Source: Bombella dulcis
GTDB taxonomy: Bacteria > Pseudomonadota > Alphaproteobacteria > Acetobacterales > Acetobacteraceae
Reading direction: 5' to 3'
NCBI RefSeq assembly: GCF_026385505.1
Contig: NZ_JANIDV010000001.1
Span: 372,001 to 436,000, forward strand
Length of the DNA: 64,000 nt
Shown here piece after piece: positions 59,793 to 64,000 of the stretch. The stretch's first letter is position 1. Each line of letters starts with the position of its first letter. The position numbers were made by a program, and so were the translations under genes. The notes under the pieces were generated by a model. That model was not told where the DNA came from, did no database searches, and was given only the letters and a program-made list of their open reading frames with translations.

Positions 59793-60272
59793 ATGCACTG
59801 CCCTTTTTGCGGAAATCAGGAGACGCAGGTCAAGGACAGCCGTTCAGTCGAAGATGGTACGGCCATCCGTCGACGGCGTTTTTGCTGTACCTGCACGCAA
59901 CGTTTCACGACCATTGAGCGTGTGCAGCTGCGTGAGCTGACCGTCATCAAGGCGGATGGGCGTCGTATTCCTTTTGATCGGGATAAACTGGCCCGTTCCA
60001 TCCGGATTGCTCTGAGAAAGCGCCCAGTTGATGAAGTTCGTCAGGAGCGATTGCTGAATGGTCTCGTACGTCAGCTTGAATCATCCGGTGACCAGGAAAT
60101 TCCCTCTTACAGGATCGGGGAACTCGTCATGGATGCTCTGCGTGATATTGACGGTGTTGCTTATGTCCGTTTCGCCAGTGTTTATAAAGATTTTCGGGAG
60201 ATAGAGGCTTTTTCAAAGATTCTCGTTGATATGAATCGGCCTTCTGATCTGCCCCCTCAGGAGTCTCCATGA
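59793..60272 (+). CDS. nrdR: transcriptional repressor NrdR
   Basis: A 159-residue repressor of ribonucleotide reductase genes. The N-terminal zinc ribbon is [29 protein letters not shown], and the ATP-cone is [29 protein letters not shown]. It binds NrdR boxes when dATP is bound. Its stop overlaps the nusB start by 4 nt; nrdR-nusB-thiL is a frequent gene order in proteobacteria. Confidence 0.97.
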   Translation: MHCPFCGNQETQVKDSRSVEDGTAIRRRRFCCTCTQRFTTIERVQLRELTVIKADGRRIPFDRDKLARSIRIALRKRPVDEVRQERLLNGLVRQLESSGDQEIPSYRIGELVMDALRDIDGVAYVRFASVYKDFREIEAFSKILVDMNRPSDLPPQESP

Positions 60273-60748
60273 CCGAACCGTCGTCAGTAACGACCCGCAA
60301 ACGCAGCCGAACTATTGCCCGCATGGCAGCTACGCAGGCTCTCTATCAGTGTGATCAGACACGAGCCAATCCTGAGAGTGTTATTGTAGAATTTATCCGG
60401 CATCGTCATATTACGCCTACGGCCAGTTTTGAAGACGGTCATATACCTGATGCAGATTTAAATCTGCTCGAGGATATTGTCCGTAATACGGTGTCAAAGC
60501 AGGACATCATAGACAAGACTTTAACAGAGCTTCTTCCGGAAAGCTGGCCGATGGGACGTCTTGATCCGGTCCTTCGTGCTTTGTTGCGGACGGGGATTGG
60601 TGAAATGATGACAGGCCTTCCTCCCCAGGTCGCCATTAATGAATATCTGGATGTAGCACACAGTTTTTTCAGCGGTGATGAGCCGAAAATGGTCAATGGA
60701 ATTCTGGATAAATTTGCCCGCCAGCAGGGTGGAGGTCAAAATACATAA
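60269..60748 (+). CDS. nusB: transcription antitermination protein NusB
   Basis: A 159-residue all-helical protein that binds BoxA RNA with S10 and promotes rRNA transcription. [43 protein letters not shown] and [31 protein letters not shown] are typical. It overlaps nrdR and is 15 bp from thiL. Confidence 0.95.
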   Translation: MTEPSSVTTRKRSRTIARMAATQALYQCDQTRANPESVIVEFIRHRHITPTASFEDGHIPDADLNLLEDIVRNTVSKQDIIDKTLTELLPESWPMGRLDPVLRALLRTGIGEMMTGLPPQVAINEYLDVAHSFFSGDEPKMVNGILDKFARQQGGGQNT

Positions 60749-60763
60749 TTAAGGTAGGTGATC

Positions 60764-61708
60764 ATGGGAGAGTTTGATTTCATCGCCCGTCACTTCCGAC
60801 CCTTGGCTGGTAAAGGAGCCATGGAACTTCGCAATGATGGTGCGACCATGTCCGTTCCCGTCGGTGAAGAGCTGGTGCTCTCCAGTGATACAATGATTGA
60901 GGGCTTACATTTCCTTCCAGATGATCCTGCAAGGAGCATAGCCCAGAAGCTGTTGCGATGTAATCTGTCGGATCTGGCTGCCATGGGCAGTCGACCATGT
61001 CACTATATGCTGAATGTCAGTGTTCCTGCAGACCGACATTATGATGAGAGGTGGTTCACGGAATTCGCTGAGGGTCTTGAAGCAGATCAGAAACAGTTTG
61101 GCATGACCTTGCTGGGAGGGGATACGACAGGCAGTCCGTTTCCCTTGATGCTAAATGTAACCATTCTGGGAACAGTCCGCCGAGGGGAAGCCTTACGGCG
61201 CAATGGCAGTCAGCCAGGAGATGGTGTCTGGGTGACGGGTAGTTTGGGACGTGCCGCTCTCGGTTTGCAGGTACGGTTGGGAAAGCTCAGACACGCAGAT
61301 ACAAGTTTGGTGGAGGCCTATCGTGTGCCTACGCCTCGTGTTGGACTGTCCCTATATGGGATAGTGAGCGCAGCAATGGATATTTCTGATGGTCTTGTGC
61401 AGGACTGTGGACATATTGCCGAAGAGTCAGGGATAGCGATCACACTCTTTGAGGAATTATTACCATTTTCTGAAGCGGTCAGGGCACATCTGACTGAGTA
61501 TCGGGAAACAATTTTGTTGGGAGGTGATGATTATGAACTGCTTATGACCTGTCCGGCAGATCAGGAGGAAGTTCTGCAGAAACATTGCGAAACGCACGGT
61601 GTTCCGGTCACGAAGGTAGGTACAGTCACGGAGGGACAGGGAGTGACTGTGCTGGACAAACACCATCGTCCTATCTGTTTTTCACGGACTGGCTGGCAGC
61701 ATTTCTAG
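60764..61708 (+). CDS. thiL: thiamine-monophosphate kinase
   Basis: A 314-residue ATP-dependent kinase making thiamine diphosphate. It shows NDGATMSVPVGEELVLSSDTMIEGLHF, KLLRCNLSDLAAMGSRP, MTLLGGDTTGSPFPLM, AMDISDGLVQDCGHI and LLGGDDYELLMTCP, the metal- and substrate-binding Asp-rich motifs of the PurM-like fold. The ATG at 60764 has AAGG about 8 nt upstream; a GTG at 60758 is in frame. Confidence 0.95.
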   Translation: MGEFDFIARHFRPLAGKGAMELRNDGATMSVPVGEELVLSSDTMIEGLHFLPDDPARSIAQKLLRCNLSDLAAMGSRPCHYMLNVSVPADRHYDERWFTEFAEGLEADQKQFGMTLLGGDTTGSPFPLMLNVTILGTVRRGEALRRNGSQPGDGVWVTGSLGRAALGLQVRLGKLRHADTSLVEAYRVPTPRVGLSLYGIVSAAMDISDGLVQDCGHIAEESGIAITLFEELLPFSEAVRAHLTEYRETILLGGDDYELLMTCPADQEEVLQKHCETHGVPVTKVGTVTEGQGVTVLDKHHRPICFSRTGWQHF

Positions 61709-61737
61709 GGAAAGAACTCTTCTCTCTGCCCCGTAAT

Positions 61738-62916
61738 TCAAGAAAGAAGAGTCTTCTCATAAATTCGATGTGTTTTATGAGGGTATGGGACAAGGGATTC
61801 AGCCAGATTACGCATTCCCGTATCACTTTCTAGAACCCAGCCAAGCTCAACCCATTTGTAGGGTAGTGTTCGACCGCGACGCATCAGCTCTACGATGGCC
61901 AGAGATGGTAGAAGCGACCCCAGCATTGTGCCACGCATCTTGCTGGAAACACCCAGAAGAATTACCCGTGCTGAGCGGAACTTGTGTGTTGCCAGTCGAT
62001 ATCCAAGACGCATCCACCCGAGGGGAGAAGGAGAGCCTCCTAAGTCACCTGCAATGTCATAAAGATTGGGAAGAACCATGGCCATGGCAACAGGCTCTCC
62101 ATTTTGGTCAATCTGGACGTAATGCTCAGGACGCAGAAGCGGCTTGATCTGTTCAATCATGGCCGTCATTTCATAATCCTGCATGGGCACGAAATTATAT
62201 TTATGTGACCAGGCATCATTATAAAGTTTACGCAGCACTTCCCCCTGTGTTGTTATTTCTTTCTTGGACAGGTTACGGGTTGTGATACTGTTCAGACGTC
62301 CTTCGCCAAGGCGCAGATTGCCGGGGACTTTGAAACGTTCTTCTGTACTGCCATCAAGTTCCAGACGGTAGCTGAGAAGATTCTGGGCAGTTTTATAGCC
62401 GGATTCACGGATAAGAGCGTCCAGACCTTCAGGGTGCCACGGCATGGCAATCATGGGAGCAGAAGACTGTCCCTTCACCATGGTACCAGTCTCCGCATTC
62501 CCACTCAGGGTAACAGGGCCACGGAGTTTGGAAATCTGCCGTTTTCTGAACCAAAGCTCGACAGCCTGTAGAAGGGCAGATACGATATTTTTTTCAGGGA
62601 TGGCGTCTAGCGCACCAAACTGGCCTATAACTTCCTGCCAATGTTCAATTGCCTTATGATCGACGATGGCAGCGATTCGTCCAACAGGATGGCCATTGCA
62701 CCATGCAAGGAAGTACTGAATCTCAGCATGGCGGAAAACCGGTGATTCCTTGGGACTGAGCAGATGTCTCTGCTCCATGTCCAGCGGGGAAACAAACCCT
62801 TCCATTCCTTTGTAGATATGGCGTGGAAGTGTGATAAAACGACGTAAATCTCCCCGTGTGTTCACGGGACGAACATCGACCTCGGCATATTGAGAGTTTG
62901 GTGCTTCACATTGCAT
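61738..62916 (-). CDS. GNAT-fold N-acyltransferase-like protein
   Basis: A 392-residue cytosolic protein with a double GNAT-like form. VRPVNTRGDLRRFITLPRHIYKGMEGFVSPLDMEQRHLLSP and FLAWCNGHPVGRIAAIVD are the first half; VAMAMVLPNLYDIAGDL and RVILLGVSSKMRG, with ELGWVLESDTGMRNLAE, are the second. Such proteins are often labelled hypothetical or N-acetyltransferase. A ceramide synthase of this fold is known in Caulobacter, and some acetic acid bacteria make sphingolipids, so that is one possible role; it is inference. It diverges from the SDR gene, 60 bp apart. Confidence 0.65.
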   Translation of the reverse strand: MQCEAPNSQYAEVDVRPVNTRGDLRRFITLPRHIYKGMEGFVSPLDMEQRHLLSPKESPVFRHAEIQYFLAWCNGHPVGRIAAIVDHKAIEHWQEVIGQFGALDAIPEKNIVSALLQAVELWFRKRQISKLRGPVTLSGNAETGTMVKGQSSAPMIAMPWHPEGLDALIRESGYKTAQNLLSYRLELDGSTEERFKVPGNLRLGEGRLNSITTRNLSKKEITTQGEVLRKLYNDAWSHKYNFVPMQDYEMTAMIEQIKPLLRPEHYVQIDQNGEPVAMAMVLPNLYDIAGDLGGSPSPLGWMRLGYRLATHKFRSARVILLGVSSKMRGTMLGSLLPSLAIVELMRRGRTLPYKWVELGWVLESDTGMRNLAESLVPYPHKTHRIYEKTLLS

Positions 62917-62976
62917 AGCAATGGCTATACTCGTACACGAGCGTTCTCGCTAGAGGGCAAAAAAGAAAGGGGCTTC

Positions 62977-63786
62977 ATGTCCAGACCAGAAATGACTCAT
63001 CGGCATCATATCCTCATTACCGGGGCTTCCAGTGGCATTGGAGCCGCTCTGGCAGAATATTATGCACGTCCAGGCGTTCACCTGACATTGTGGGGGCGGA
63101 GTGAAGAGCGGCTGGAAAAAACGGCGTCCACAGCACGGACAAAAGGTGCCAGTGTGGATGTCCTCAGCATTGACCTGACAAAGGCCGATAACGCTCTGAA
63201 AGCTCTCACCAGGACTGATGAAAGCCTTCCTGTTGATATTCTGATCCTGTCCGCCGGTATGGCTGACATTCGTCCACATAAAGCGTTGGCTGAATCTGCT
63301 GAAGTGGCTCTCAAGATGTCCATGGTCAATTTTGCTACGCCAGTGGCTATGGCGACAGAGATGGCCAATCGCATGGCCGCTCGACGGCATGGACGGATTG
63401 CTTTGATGGGATCAGTGGCTTCTTTCCATGATCTGCCATTGGCAACTGTCTATAGCGGCTCCAAAGCCGGGTTGGGTCGTTTCAGTACAGCTCTGCAGGC
63501 GGCCATGACACCTTACAATGTTCGGGTGTGTCTGATTGCTCCAGGATTCATTGATACTCCTATGAGCCAGCGGCTGGATGGTGAGCAGGCTTTTCTGGTG
63601 CCAGTAGATAAAGCAGCCCGTAAGATTGCCCGCAGCATTAATCAGGGCAGGGGGGTGCTGGTATTCCCGTGGGTATTCCAGCTGACACGCCTTCTGGAAA
63701 TGGCCCTCCCACGCCCTATTGCTCATAGGATTCTGAGAAAGCTGGATGTCATGCAGCACCCGGAAAGTGAGATGGGCGGTAACTGA
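62977..63786 (+). CDS. short-chain dehydrogenase/reductase
   Basis: A 269-residue classical SDR: ILITGASSGIGAALAEYYA (NAD(P) site, TGxxxGIG), ILSAGMAD (NAG-type), and the catalytic Ser-Tyr-Lys as GSVASFHDLPLATVYSGSKAGLGRF. The C-terminus has a hydrophobic stretch (VLVFPWVFQLTRLLEMALP) that may touch the membrane, as in lipid-linked SDRs. The ATG at 62977 has AAAGGGG upstream. It lies opposite the GNAT-like gene and before glucokinase. Confidence 0.9.
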   Translation: MSRPEMTHRHHILITGASSGIGAALAEYYARPGVHLTLWGRSEERLEKTASTARTKGASVDVLSIDLTKADNALKALTRTDESLPVDILILSAGMADIRPHKALAESAEVALKMSMVNFATPVAMATEMANRMAARRHGRIALMGSVASFHDLPLATVYSGSKAGLGRFSTALQAAMTPYNVRVCLIAPGFIDTPMSQRLDGEQAFLVPVDKAARKIARSINQGRGVLVFPWVFQLTRLLEMALPRPIAHRILRKLDVMQHPESEMGGN

Positions 63787-63879
63787 TAATTAATGACCAC
63801 CCTGCGGGCTGAGTGCTTGCAGCCATAGGGAGGGCGTGGGAAAAGGAAGCAGCACATCTCTATGGAAGGGATAGATCAC

Positions 63880-64000
63880 ATGAGAGAAATCGTAGCCGTT
63901 GACATCGGTGGAACCCATGCCCGTTTTGCAATCGCCAAGATCAAGGATGGCCATGTAGTTTCCCTTGGGGAAGCGACAACGCTGAAATGTGCGGAGCATG
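63880..64000 (+). CDS. glk: glucokinase, N-terminal part
   Basis: The frame runs off the window end. The first 40 residues, EIVAVDIGGTHARFAIAKI, carry the phosphate-1 motif (DIGGTxxR) of the bacterial glucokinase family, which phosphorylates glucose with ATP. GGAAGGG precedes the ATG at 63880; an in-frame ATG at 63862 would add six residues. Its neighbour is the SDR. Confidence 0.88.
   Translation, partial: MREIVAVDIGGTHARFAIAKIKDGHVVSLGEATTLKCAEH

Noticed and set aside
1..64000. CRISPR array, rRNA operon or complete insertion sequence
   Set aside because: No regularly spaced repeats, no rRNA-like conserved blocks and no transposase with terminal inverted repeats were seen by reading.

Overview
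The window reads as a chromosome segment of an alphaproteobacterium, most probably an acetic acid bacterium (Acetobacteraceae). The family-level signs are a Tat-exported glucose-fructose oxidoreductase-type enzyme, a GatCAB operon, TrcR (DUF1013) and DUF3126 proteins, a polyol-type MFS permease and MucR. The backbone is moderately GC-rich and densely packed, with many ATGA stop/start overlaps inside operons. Genus cannot be settled from the sequence alone.

Layout. 1-7040: the end of a SpoU RNA methyltransferase gene, a DUF1348 protein, a small acidic protein, a VOC protein, the exported oxidoreductase, ruvX, and gatC-gatA-gatB. 7131-11609: tRNA-Ser(GCU) followed by a decayed 4.4 kb prophage-like element. 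A 14-bp repeat of the tRNA 3' end bounds it, and it holds an XRE regulator, MucR, an AlpA-like protein, a spanin pair and a broken tyrosine integrase. 12115-16623: gpmA, the polyol permease, bfd and bfr under Fur-type boxes, and nfsB. 16778-18052: an AT-rich coiled-coil membrane-protein gene split by one stop codon.

18217-27586: a 9.4 kb integrative mobilizable element at tRNA-Ser(GGA), bounded by perfect 17-bp repeats. It carries an oriT-like hairpin, ColE1-type mobilization genes (mobC, mobA, an mbeB-like gene nested in mobA, a broken mbeD-like gene), a 1746-residue single-chain restriction-modification enzyme of Type ISP architecture, and an integrase broken by two homopolymer frameshifts. 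This is the most notable region: a mobile defence island that has probably lost self-excision but keeps an open restriction-modification gene.

27692-64000: backbone. It holds lapA-pyrF-trpF; a large repeat-containing glycosyltransferase-like gene with an M20 peptidase and pdxA-pdxJ; an aminopeptidase P; prmA-uvrD; two tandem unequal radC genes; trcR-purE-purK; rpmE; mscL; secDF; a second Gfo/Idh/MocA oxidoreductase; uup; cydDC; an OmpA-like lipoprotein; recQ; nrdR-nusB-thiL; a GNAT-like acyltransferase divergent from an SDR; and the start of glucokinase.

Themes. Two different serine tRNA genes each served as an integration site, and both elements are decaying through single-base indels and nonsense changes. 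Cofactor and nucleotide biosynthesis (PLP, purine, pyrimidine, tryptophan, thiamine), DNA repair (UvrD, RecQ, RadC, RuvX) and respiratory-chain assembly (CydDC) dominate the backbone. No CRISPR array, rRNA operon or complete insertion sequence was seen.
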